Positions 14,174 to 20,428 are shown, counted from the first letter of the stretch. The stretch: DNA of 20,595 nt from Holophagales bacterium UBA2201 (GCA_002327305.1 DCUZ01000119.1:847-21441); one strand, 5' to 3'. Made by a program: numbers and translations. Notes: generated by a model from the letters alone, not told the origin.

Positions 14174-15547
14174 ATGCGGGGAAGGGTTCTGATCCGCGCC
14201 GGGGCCGCGGCCGCCTGTCTGCTGATCCTGGTCGTGGCGGCCTGCCGTCCGGCGAGGGAACGGGCGCCGGTCCCCGCGCCGCCCCACATCCTCCTCATCT
14301 CCCTCGACGCCTGCCGGGCCGACCGTCTCTCCTGCTACGGGTACGAGCGGCCCACCTCCCCCTTCCTCGACACCCTCGCCTCCCGGGGGACGCGCTTCGC
14401 CCTCGCCTTCGCCAACACCCAGGGGACCGTTCCGTCCCACACCACCCTCCTCACCTCCCTCCCCCAGGAGACCCACCGGATGTTTCACTTCCGCACGGAG
14501 GAGGAAAAGCGGTGGCAGAAGGTCCCGGACGGGGCGGTCATGCTCCAGGAGCTCCTGCGGGCGCGCGGCTATCGGACTCTGGCGGTGACCGACGGAGGGC
14601 ACATGGCCCGCGTCTTCGGCTACGACCGGGGGTTCGACGATTACCGCGACGGCGCCACCGGGGTGGAGAGCGGCACGCGCAAACTGCTGGGACTGATCCG
14701 GGCGCTCCCCCGGGACGGGACGCCCGTCTTCGCCTTTCTCCACACCTACGAGATCCACTCCCCCTATGATCCCCCCGAACCGGAGCGCTCCCTCTTCGGC
14801 CCTTCCGAAGGGCGCATCGGCGCCGACAGCGGCACCCTCCTGGCGCTCAACGAGGCGGGGCTGGCCGGCCTTTCGCCCCAGGACCTGGAGTTCCTCCGAG
14901 GGCGGTACGACGGCGGCATCCGGTTCACCGACCGCGTCCTGGAGGGGTTCTTCCGGGAACTCGAGGCGGAGGGGTTTTTGCCCCATGCCGTCGTCGCCGT
15001 CACCGCCGACCACGGCGAGGAGTTCGGCGAGCACGGCGGCCTCCTCCACCGGGGAATGCTCTACGAGGAGTCCATCCGCGTCCCCCTCATCCTCCTCGGC
15101 CCCGGCGTCGCGGCGGGGCGCGTGGAGGGGCGGCTGGTCTCCCTGATGGATGTCGCCCCCACCCTGCTCGCCCTCGCCGGGGTCCCCGCCGCCCCGGGCA
15201 TGCGGGGGCGCGACCTCCTGGCGCGGGGGGCGGACGCGGGTGAGGAGGCGGTCTTCACCCAGTACGGCCCCCTCCGGTACGGCATCCGGACCCGTGACTG
15301 GAAGTTGATCCGGAACGCCACCCCTCCCTCCCTGGAACTCTACGACCTGCGCCGTGACCCCGGCGAACGGATGAACATGGCCGAAGTCCGGCCGGCCCAA
15401 GCGCGGGAACTCGCCCGGAAGCTGGAGCGGTGGAGGGCGGCCCAGCCGGCCCTGGCCCAGCAGGGCGCGGCGGCCCCCGACGAGGAGCAGATCCGGCGCC
15501 TCAAGGGGCTGGGCTACCTGGGGGGGGACCGCGACTCCGCCCAATAG
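14174..15547 (+). CDS. Sulfatase/alkaline-phosphatase-superfamily lipoprotein with Thr at the nucleophile position
   Basis: This 457-residue lipoprotein has the lipobox VAAC (Cys24). The alkaline-phosphatase-superfamily metal motifs are present: ISLDACRADRLSCYGY (about 40-55) and VTADHGEEFGEHGG (about 277-290). At the position of the formylglycine Cys/Ser (C/S-x-P-S-R) the sequence is TVPSH (T85). Thr is used as nucleophile in phosphoglycerol and phosphoethanolamine transferases of this superfamily, so a phospho- or sulfo-transfer/hydrolysis role without formylglycine maturation is possible. The exact substrate is unknown. The C-terminus ends with the common RRLKGLGYLGG motif. ATG 14174 is chosen because it opens the lipoprotein signal; the upstream in-frame codons encode a repeat. 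A weak GCCCC/GGGGC hairpin (15565-15579) follows the stop. Confidence 0.85.
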   Translation: MRGRVLIRAGAAAACLLILVVAACRPARERAPVPAPPHILLISLDACRADRLSCYGYERPTSPFLDTLASRGTRFALAFANTQGTVPSHTTLLTSLPQETHRMFHFRTEEEKRWQKVPDGAVMLQELLRARGYRTLAVTDGGHMARVFGYDRGFDDYRDGATGVESGTRKLLGLIRALPRDGTPVFAFLHTYEIHSPYDPPEPERSLFGPSEGRIGADSGTLLALNEAGLAGLSPQDLEFLRGRYDGGIRFTDRVLEGFFRELEAEGFLPHAVVAVTADHGEEFGEHGGLLHRGMLYEESIRVPLILLGPGVAAGRVEGRLVSLMDVAPTLLALAGVPAAPGMRGRDLLARGADAGEEAVFTQYGPLRYGIRTRDWKLIRNATPPSLELYDLRRDPGERMNMAEVRPAQARELARKLERWRAAQPALAQQGAAAPDEEQIRRLKGLGYLGGDRDSAQ

Positions 15548-15614
15548 AAAAATATTGAGACGCGGCCCCATATCGGGGCGGCGGGTGCGCAAAAGAAAAT
15601 GTCACGAATCATCT

Positions 15615-15716
15615 GTGGGGCGACCCGGTGATTCCCCCGATCGAATGCAGTCGTAGGGGCGACCCGGTGGGTCGCCCGCTCGAATATCGTTGTAGGGACA
15701 ACCCGGTGGGTCGCCC
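15615..15716. repeat. Three tandem 38-39-bp REP-like units
   Basis: Units start at 15615, 15653 and 15692. Each contains a version of GGGGCGACCCGGTGGGTCGC, which folds as GGGCGACCC/GGGTCGCCC, followed by a spacer such as CTCGAATATCGTT. The first copy is degenerate (CGGTGATTCCCCC). The 39-bp period keeps a reading frame open on the minus strand, but this is repeat DNA, not a gene. Nothing else is visible in 15548-15784. Confidence 0.85.
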
Positions 15717-15784
15717 GCCCAAACAACCGGGCACGGCGCCGCATCACCCGCGATGGATCGGGCCGCCCCGCGGCCGGCATGCGG

Positions 15785-15790
15785 TAGAAT
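15785..15790 (+). promoter_or_regulatory. -10 box of the MmeI-like remnant, near-leaderless
   Basis: TAGAAT is followed by 9 nt and ATG 15800, leaving a predicted leader of about 3 nt and no Shine-Dalgarno. Confidence 0.45.
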
Positions 15791-15799
15791 AGACCCAGC

Positions 15800-16324
15800 A
15801 TGCCCGCCACCCTCTCCTGGAACGAAGTCCGCGACCGCGCCGTCAGGTTCTCCCGCGACTGGGCGGGGGAGACCCGCGAGGAGGCCGAGGCCAAATCGTT
15901 TTGGGACGCCTTCTTCGAGGTCTTCGGCAAGTCCCGCCGCACCGTGGCCACCTTCGAGGAGCCGGTCCGGAACATCAAGGGGCAGTACGGCTATATTGAT
16001 CTCTTCTGGCGCGGCAAACTGATCGTCGAGCACAAATCGACCGGCAAGGACATAAGCAAGGCCCACACCCAGGCCGTCAACTACATCCAGGACCTCATCA
16101 CCGACGGCCGCGACATCGAGGCCCCCCGCTACATCCTCGTCTCCGACTTCGCCCGCTTCTTCCAGACCCTCGACACGCCGCCCGAACGGCGCAGTCCCCA
16201 CCTCGACGAGGACCTCAACGCCTTCCCCTATGTCAACGGCGAGCTCTTCCGCGAGCCCCTGCCGATGGCCGACTTCAAGATCGTTGGACCATGCGGAAAC
16301 GGCTTCGGTTTTCCTGGCTTTTAG
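15800..16324 (+). pseudogene. N-terminal remnant of an MmeI-like (type IIL) restriction-methyltransferase, internally deleted and truncated
   Basis: Residues 1-120 of this 174-residue frame match the N-terminal nuclease domain of MmeI-like single-chain R-M enzymes. They contain SFWDAFFEVFG and YIDLFWRGKLIVEHKSTGKD, with PD-(D/E)xK residues D67, E77 and K79. YILVSDFARF (111-120) normally leads into RLYDL-type sequence. Here it passes directly to FQTLDTPPERRSPHLDEDLN and FPYVNGELFREPLP, a segment that in full-length relatives lies well over 100 residues later, at the start of the helical spacer. Relatedness ends at about residue 159 (nt 16276); the last 15 residues are unrelated and run to a stop. 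The methyltransferase and target-recognition domains are missing. A short C-terminal piece that looks like the same gene lies at 18263-18451. The frame is still open and could yield a lone nuclease domain, but I judge it decayed. Confidence 0.75.
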
Positions 16325-16337
16325 GCGTCAGGTTTGA

Positions 16338-16343
16338 TATAAT
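16338..16343 (+). promoter_or_regulatory. -10 box of the restriction-modification pair
   Basis: A perfect TATAAT is followed by a short leader with GGAG (16351-16354), 9 nt before ATG 16364. A TTG at 16349 would extend the frame by five codons but lies at the expected transcription start. Confidence 0.5.
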
Positions 16344-16363
16344 CCGAATTGGAGATTAAGACC

Positions 16364-17239
16364 ATGAAATTCGTGAAGGAAAAGGTGGAAGCTTATGGGG
16401 CGCATATAAAGGAATCCGTTGTATTCCAAGGAGATGCAGCCCAAATATTAAGAAGTCTTCCCTCTGATTATTTTCATTGCTGCATTACTTCTCCGCCATA
16501 TTGGTCATTGCGCGATTATGGCATAAAAGGACAGATCGGGGCCGAGGATAACCCTTCCGCGTACATCCAAAAGCTTGCCTTCATATTCGATGAGGTCAAA
16601 CGCGTTCTGCGGGACGACGGAACCCTCTGGCTGAACATCGGGGACAGCTATACGAGCGGGAACAGAAATTACCGGGCGCCGGATAAAAAACATCCCATCC
16701 GTCAAATGACCTATCGCCCCAAAACACCTGCTGGATTGAAGGACAAGGAACTTGTCGGCATACCATGGCGGTTGGCCTTCGCCTTGCAAGCTCAAGGATG
16801 GTATTTAAGAAGCGACATCATCTGGGAAAAGCCCAATTGCATGCCCGAAAGCGTCAAGGATAGGCCCACGCATGCGCACGAGTATATTTTTCTTTTCAGC
16901 AAGTCCCTGAAATACTATTACAATTATGACGCCGTCAGAGATGTCGGGGGCCGAAACAAACGAACCGTATGGTCCATCCCGACCGAAGCCTTCAAGGGTA
17001 GCCATTCTGCGACCTTTCCCATCAAGCTCATTGAACCCTGCGTACTGGGGGGGGCGCCCGTGGGAAGCTGGGTGTTGGATCCGTTTTTCGGTTCGGGCAC
17101 CGTGGGACTAGTTTGCGTTCAACAGCATCGCCAGTATGTCGGTATCGAGCTGAACCCCGAATACGTGCAAATGGCTGTGGAACGCGTACGGAAAGCTGAG
17201 AAAATGTTATTTCCCATGGATGAGGTCATGGTACGATGA
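16364..17239 (+). CDS. Type II DNA methyltransferase, beta class, probably N4-cytosine
   Basis: This 291-residue methyltransferase has the catalytic motif IV near the N-terminus (ITSPPYW, residues 41-47) and the AdoMet motif I near the C-terminus (VLDPFFGSGTVGLVC, from about 237). This order defines the beta class. SPPY, rather than DPPY, is typical of N4-cytosine enzymes, although it is not proof. It should protect the host against the endonuclease encoded next to it. The stop overlaps the endonuclease start by 4 nt (ATGA). Base composition is much less GC-rich than in the flanking genes, marking recent acquisition. If the partner is XcyI-like, the recognition sequence would be CCCGGG. Confidence 0.9.
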   Translation: MKFVKEKVEAYGAHIKESVVFQGDAAQILRSLPSDYFHCCITSPPYWSLRDYGIKGQIGAEDNPSAYIQKLAFIFDEVKRVLRDDGTLWLNIGDSYTSGNRNYRAPDKKHPIRQMTYRPKTPAGLKDKELVGIPWRLAFALQAQGWYLRSDIIWEKPNCMPESVKDRPTHAHEYIFLFSKSLKYYYNYDAVRDVGGRNKRTVWSIPTEAFKGSHSATFPIKLIEPCVLGGAPVGSWVLDPFFGSGTVGLVCVQQHRQYVGIELNPEYVQMAVERVRKAEKMLFPMDEVMVR

Positions 17240-18201
17240 GCTCTCTGAAAGTCCCCTCGCCGGATCTGCAGATTTCGTTTCTTCATCGACTGCAGGACTT
17301 GAGAAAAACGTATTTGTTGGATTCCTTGCTCGAAGTCGTTGCGCTGTCTGACATACGCAGGATTGATGTTCAACTACATCGGATGGTGGATGGCCGGGCG
17401 CTCAAGAAGACTGCAGGCTGGGGGATGCGGGGAGAAATCATTTTCGCCGTGCCTTGCGTTCTTGAAAAACGGCCATTTCTTTTAGGATACTATCGTCTTC
17501 TGCTTGGCTTGTCCCAAAAAGAATTCTATGGGAAGGCCTATGGCTTAGCTTCTTTTAAAGCGCTCGAAGAAAGAGGCTTGATTCCTGATCGATTGGCGGC
17601 CGGGCTTTCGGAGCTTTGCAACTGTCTCATCAAGAGCGGGGAGATTCTGGTCAGAAGCGTTGATCGCTTGGATGAAAAACTTGTTAATGAGCTTACCATT
17701 CTGACGCTCGGCCCCCAGCTGAGAGGTGGCACGCTGAACGCCTTAGGTTCCCATGCTGTCCGGAAAGTCTTCGATTTGATCAAATTGCATGTCAAGGCTA
17801 CCGTCAAGAAGGAGATTAATGGGGCCTTTCATATAACAAACGCCGCTGGAAGGATCGTCGAGATCTGTTTTGCTGCGGACCCTGACATCATCATCCGCGA
17901 GAAGCTCCCATCCGAAAAGTATCGCAACCTCGTGGCCATCGAAATCAAGGGAGGATCCGACCGATCCAACATCCACAACCGTCTTGGCGAGGCGGAGAAG
18001 AGCCATCAGAAGGCCCGGAAGCAAGGCTTTGTTGAATGTTGGACAATCGTCAGAGTTGCCGGATTGGACATGGACCTTGCGAAAAAGGAATCGCCCAGCA
18101 CCGATAGATTTTATAACCTCGATGAAATTTCCTACAAAGCGCATCCCTCTTTCATGGATTTTCGAGAGAATTTAAAGTCCCGGTTAGGGATAAAGGATTG
18201 A
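17236..18201 (+). CDS. XcyI-family type II restriction endonuclease
   Basis: This 321-residue protein resembles the XcyI restriction endonuclease family. LLGYYRLLLGLSQKEFYGKA, LTLGPQLRGGTLNALGS and SNIHNRLGEAEKSHQKARKQ are the stretches I recognise. The PD-(D/E)xK core is visible as PDIII (D217) and AIEIKGG (E236, K238). XcyI cuts CCCGGG; whether this member has the same target is inference. The gene overlaps the methyltransferase by 4 nt, so modification is translated first. It shares the methyltransferase's lower GC content. The cassette ends shortly after the stop, where sequence of the older R-M remnant resumes. Confidence 0.88.
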   Translation: MSSLKVPSPDLQISFLHRLQDLRKTYLLDSLLEVVALSDIRRIDVQLHRMVDGRALKKTAGWGMRGEIIFAVPCVLEKRPFLLGYYRLLLGLSQKEFYGKAYGLASFKALEERGLIPDRLAAGLSELCNCLIKSGEILVRSVDRLDEKLVNELTILTLGPQLRGGTLNALGSHAVRKVFDLIKLHVKATVKKEINGAFHITNAAGRIVEICFAADPDIIIREKLPSEKYRNLVAIEIKGGSDRSNIHNRLGEAEKSHQKARKQGFVECWTIVRVAGLDMDLAKKESPSTDRFYNLDEISYKAHPSFMDFRENLKSRLGIKD

Positions 18202-18223
18202 TGATCATGGATCGCTATTTATA

Positions 18224-18252
18224 TTGGTCTCAGCGGGGACGCTCTTCATAAT
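18224..18252 (+). promoter_or_regulatory. Promoter candidate at the right end of the R-M cassette
   Basis: TTGGTC (18224-18229), 17 bp, CATAAT (18247-18252). It lies in low-GC DNA just before the C-terminal remnant and would drive the remnant and the DsrE gene. Confidence 0.45.
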
Positions 18253-18262
18253 AATATTTCGA

Positions 18263-18451
18263 TCCCCCCTCGCCATGCCCCCCAAGCGCGCCAAAGCCCA
18301 CGCCGCCCTCGACAAAGCCGGGGACCGCTGTTATCGCAAAGAGCCCTTCCACTCCGACCGCGACCGTGTCGAGCACCTCTTCGCTCTCTACGAAAAGCTC
18401 ACCGCCCCGCTGATCGTCCGGGCGCCCAAACCCAAAAGGAGATCGAAATGA
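18263..18451 (+). pseudogene. C-terminal remnant of the MmeI-like restriction-methyltransferase
   Basis: The frame reads SPLAMPPKRAKAHAALDKAG, then DRCYRKEPFHSDRDRVEHLF, then ALYEKLTAPL. I recognise this as the C-terminal end of MmeI-like enzymes, where a DPL.MPP..KAH.ALD..VD..Y segment is followed by a DRVE.LF.LYE helix. It matches in orientation the N-terminal remnant 2 kb upstream and is GC-rich like it. A start at ATG 18275 would give a 58-residue product. Its stop overlaps the start of the DsrE gene (ATGA), so translation of the remnant may still be needed to translate DsrE, which may explain its preservation. Confidence 0.72.
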
Positions 18452-18783
18452 AGGTCCTGTTCATCCTCAACGACGCCCCCTACGGTTCCGAGAAAGCGTT
18501 CAACGCCCTGCGCCTGGCCATGGCCCTGCAAAAGGACCATCCGGAGACGAAGGTGCGCCTCTTCCTCATGGCCGACGCCGTGGGCGCGGCGTTGGCGGGG
18601 CAGGCCACGCCGCAGGGCTACTACAACCTGGGGCGCATGGTGGAATCGGTGGCCCGGAAGGGGGGCGAGGTGGCGCTGTGCGGCTCCTGCATGGAGGCCC
18701 GGGGGCTGAAGGGGGCCGCGCCGGGCACCATGCCCCAACTGGCGCAGTGGACGGTGGAGGCGGAGAAGGTGCTGGTGTTTTGA
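18448..18783 (+). CDS. DsrE-family protein
   Basis: This 111-residue protein has the DsrE/DsrF-like alpha/beta fold. It opens with MKVLFILNDAPYGSEKAFNA, continues with VRLFLMADAV, and has the conserved cysteine region VALCGSCMEARGLKG, where family members carry a persulfide-bearing or redox-active Cys. Proteins of this type take part in sulfur relay or have unknown functions as small oligomers; which applies here cannot be read from the sequence. AAAGGAG lies 7 nt upstream, inside the R-M remnant, and the start overlaps the remnant's stop. The family of the downstream genes gives no pathway clue. Confidence 0.82.
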   Translation: MKVLFILNDAPYGSEKAFNALRLAMALQKDHPETKVRLFLMADAVGAALAGQATPQGYYNLGRMVESVARKGGEVALCGSCMEARGLKGAAPGTMPQLAQWTVEAEKVLVF

Positions 18784-18801
18784 TCCCCCATGGGAGGGTA
18801 A

Positions 18802-18821
18802 ATGGGGACTGTCCCCATATT
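18802..18821 (+). promoter_or_regulatory. Dyad operator-like site before the nucleotidyltransferase gene
   Basis: ATGGGGAC-T-GTCCCCAT (18802-18818) is a perfect 8-bp dyad overlapping a possible -10 (CATATT, 18816-18821) and followed by TAGGAG and the ATG at 18834. A decayed form (GGAC-A-GTCC) is found at the same place before the partial second copy (20512-20520). It may be an autoregulatory operator, but similar palindromes also occur as REP sequences. Confidence 0.5.
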
Positions 18822-18833
18822 AGGAGTGTTGGC

Positions 18834-19361
18834 ATGGAAAAGGCCCTGAAGATACTAAACGAGATGAAGCGGAAAAAACTGATCAGCGCCTACGCCATCG
18901 GGGGCGGGGTGGCGGCGATCCGGTACATGGAGAGCGTTCTCACCTATGACGTGGATATCTTTTTCATTCCCACCACTCCGGATGCGTTGCTGTTGGACAT
19001 GACACCATTGATTGAATTCCTTAAGACTAAGGGCGGCAAAGCCGATAAGGAATGCGTCATACTGGAGGGGGTGCCGGTGCAACTCATTCCAGCCTACAAT
19101 GACCTGGTTGTGGATGCGGTGAACAAGGCCGAGCCCGTCATGTACGGGAAGGTCAAAACGCGAATCCTGCGCAAGGAACATGTCCTGGCCATCATGCTTC
19201 AGACGGGAAGGCCGAAGGACTTGCTCCGGATGGGGCAATTGTTCGAGCAGGCCCCGCCGGCCATGGCGGGGTGGATTCGTTTACTCAAAAAGTATGGTTT
19301 AATAGAGAAGTGGAAGCGCTATTGGGAGAAGGCCAATGAGCCGCGCAAGACCGTTAGATGA
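18834..19361 (+). CDS. Nucleotidyltransferase-fold protein (AbiEii-like), first gene of a two-gene unit
   Basis: This 175-residue protein has the minimal nucleotidyltransferase signature: AIGGGVAAIRY (21-31) followed by YDVDIFF (38-44, metal-binding D39 and D41). GVPVQLIPAYNDLV and RKEHVLAIMLQTGRPKD are further family stretches I recognise. Such proteins are commonly annotated as AbiEii-like or plain nucleotidyltransferases and are found with a small downstream partner, an arrangement suggestive of a toxin-antitoxin-like pair. Activity is not established here. ATG 18834 follows AGGAG with 7-8-nt spacing; earlier in-frame codons overlap the DsrE gene. The last 26 nt overlap the partner gene. 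Part of this locus is repeated, with an internal deletion, at 20505-20595. Confidence 0.8.
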   Translation: MEKALKILNEMKRKKLISAYAIGGGVAAIRYMESVLTYDVDIFFIPTTPDALLLDMTPLIEFLKTKGGKADKECVILEGVPVQLIPAYNDLVVDAVNKAEPVMYGKVKTRILRKEHVLAIMLQTGRPKDLLRMGQLFEQAPPAMAGWIRLLKKYGLIEKWKRYWEKANEPRKTVR

Positions 19362-19524
19362 GACCCTGAAGGCCATCTGGTCCGCCAAGCGGAAGCGCCG
19401 GAGCGCCCTGGCCCGCCTGCCGTTGAAGGTGAAGATCCGCCAACTGATCGAATTGCAGAAGATCGACTGGGCCGTCAAGCCCAAGAACCGCAAACCGCGC
19501 TTTCGGCCCTGGACCTCGGCGTAA
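19336..19524 (+). CDS. Small basic partner protein of the nucleotidyltransferase
   Basis: This is a 62-residue, strongly basic protein: DETLKAIWSAKRKRRSALAR, then LPLKVKIRQLIELQKIDWAV. The LP...KI..L..LQ core is one I associate with the small protein that regularly follows this nucleotidyltransferase type. Length and overlap (26 nt) support a co-translated partner, perhaps an antitoxin or a regulator; this is inference. A GGAGAAGG sequence lies about 5 nt before ATG 19336. The first 23 nt of the gene recur exactly at 20553-20575. Confidence 0.68.
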   Translation: MSRARPLDETLKAIWSAKRKRRSALARLPLKVKIRQLIELQKIDWAVKPKNRKPRFRPWTSA

Positions 19525-19550
19525 AATGCCGGGCGGTTTGCACACTGCCC

Positions 19551-19997
19551 CTATCTGTGCCGGGAGGATGGCGCGGACCGCTCGGCGACATGATAGGGCT
19601 TGTGCGGGCCGGTCTCTTTTTCGATGGGGGCCGGAGCGGCCGTATGGGCGCCGACGCACTCCGACAACACGCTCACGATCCATTGATTGATGCTGACGCC
19701 ATCCGTTTCGGCGGCGTCGGCCAGCTTGCCGTGAAGGGATTTGGGCAGGCGCAAAAGGAGCTTGCCGCTATAGGCGCGTTGGCTTTCCGGTTCGGGGATG
19801 GGAAGCCGCTGCTTCAGGGCCGCCTCCAGCCACAACTCCATGGCCTCGTTGAGGTTGGCGAGGGTTTCCGCTTCGGTTTCTCCCTGGGTCACGCAGCCGG
19901 GAAGTTCCTTGATCTCTCCCACGAACCCGCCGTCCGGATCGGGGATCAGCAAGCGACCAAAGGGCTTTTTCATCAGTTCGGCGATCTTACTTTTCAT
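19551..19997 (-). CDS. hicB: HicB antitoxin with C-terminal ribbon-helix-helix domain
   Basis: This 148-residue antitoxin has the HicB fold (about 12-75; FGRLLIPDPDGGFVGEIKEL, PGCVTQGETEAETLANL), a degenerate RNase-H-like domain that binds and blocks HicA. A ribbon-helix-helix DNA-binding region follows (about 78-115; LLLRLPKSLHGKLADAA, GVSINQWIVSVLSE). A polar tail of about 30 residues ends the protein. It overlaps hicA by 11 nt and is the second gene, the usual HicAB order. It probably represses the operon through the repeated ATGATATCGT site upstream of hicA. It converges on the small partner gene with 26 nt between the two stops. Confidence 0.9.
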   Translation of the reverse strand: MKSKIAELMKKPFGRLLIPDPDGGFVGEIKELPGCVTQGETEAETLANLNEAMELWLEAALKQRLPIPEPESQRAYSGKLLLRLPKSLHGKLADAAETDGVSINQWIVSVLSECVGAHTAAPAPIEKETGPHKPYHVAERSAPSSRHR

Positions 19998-20235
19998 CGG
20001 TCTCCTCCAGGTCTAACAAGGCAACTACTTTTTTGAGGTACGTTTTCTTGACCCGTTGCCCTCCCTCCTTCACGATAGTAATCGGGTACGCCCCCGGCTT
20101 GCTGAAAACGAAATGACTTCCTTTTCCCCCTGTACGCAAATAGCCAAGAAACTCGAGGATTACTTGCACTTCCCCGAAATCCATATCAGGCGGCAACCGG
20201 CGTATGCGCTCCAATAGTTTCTTAGAGGATGTCAC
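19987..20235 (-). CDS. hicA: HicA mRNA-interferase toxin
   Basis: This 82-residue toxin has the HicA double-stranded-RNA-binding-like fold. The catalytic histidine lies in GGKGSHFVF (H41), and the family's closing region is VKKTYLKKVVALL. HicA cleaves mRNA when freed from HicB. The start is GTG 20235. The predicted promoter (TTGACA, 17 bp, TATCAT) places the transcription start on or next to this GTG, so the toxin message appears leaderless. An internal TTG preceding GGAGCGC would give a shorter product and is less likely. Translation is coupled to hicB by an 11-nt overlap. Confidence 0.9.
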   Translation of the reverse strand: MTSSKKLLERIRRLPPDMDFGEVQVILEFLGYLRTGGKGSHFVFSKPGAYPITIVKEGGQRVKKTYLKKVVALLDLEETDEK

Positions 20236-20240
20236 CGCTC

Positions 20241-20271
20241 AAATGATATCGTATATGATATCGTTTGTCAA
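20241..20271 (-). promoter_or_regulatory. hicAB promoter and operator
   Basis: On the minus strand TTGACA (complement of 20266-20271), 17 bp and TATCAT (complement of 20243-20248) form a strong sigma70-type promoter. ATGATATCGT occurs twice (20243-20252 and 20255-20264) at 12-bp spacing; each is centred on GATATC. The copies overlap the spacer and -10, the expected place for HicB ribbon-helix-helix binding. Confidence 0.75.
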
Positions 20272-20296
20272 ACGGCTATTATTCCAGATGATTCAA

Positions 20297-20428
20297 GGCA
20301 CAGCTGGCTGTGCCCCTGCGGAGTGGAAAGGATTAGATCATTAAGGCGAGCGCGGGTAAGCGCCGCCTTGGGGAAATGGTGGAATCCCGATGTACTGCTC
20401 GGAATGGGAGAGGGAGCCGCCCTCTCCC
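20297..20428. repeat. Three hairpins in the hicA upstream region
   Basis: GGCACAGC-TG-GCTGTGCC (20297-20314) is followed by CCTGCGG. AAGGCG/CGCCTT with inner GCGC/GCGC and a GGGTAA loop follows (20343-20369). GGGAGAGGG-AGCCG-CCCTCTCCC (20406-20428) shares its stem with the hairpin at 13245-13267. No gene is visible in 20272-20504. Confidence 0.75.

Noticed and set aside
15562..15600. Rho-independent terminator behind the sulfatase gene
   Set aside because: Only a 5-bp GCCCC/GGGGC stem and no U-run; too weak to call as a terminator feature.
15602..16201. Minus-strand frame over the REP units and the MmeI-like remnant
   Set aside because: One end is the translated 39-bp repeat and the rest is antisense to a recognised nuclease domain.
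16270..18270. Target-site duplication flanking the XcyI-type cassette
   Set aside because: No direct repeat longer than a few bases was found at the two junctions; insertion with deletion fits better than simple transposition.
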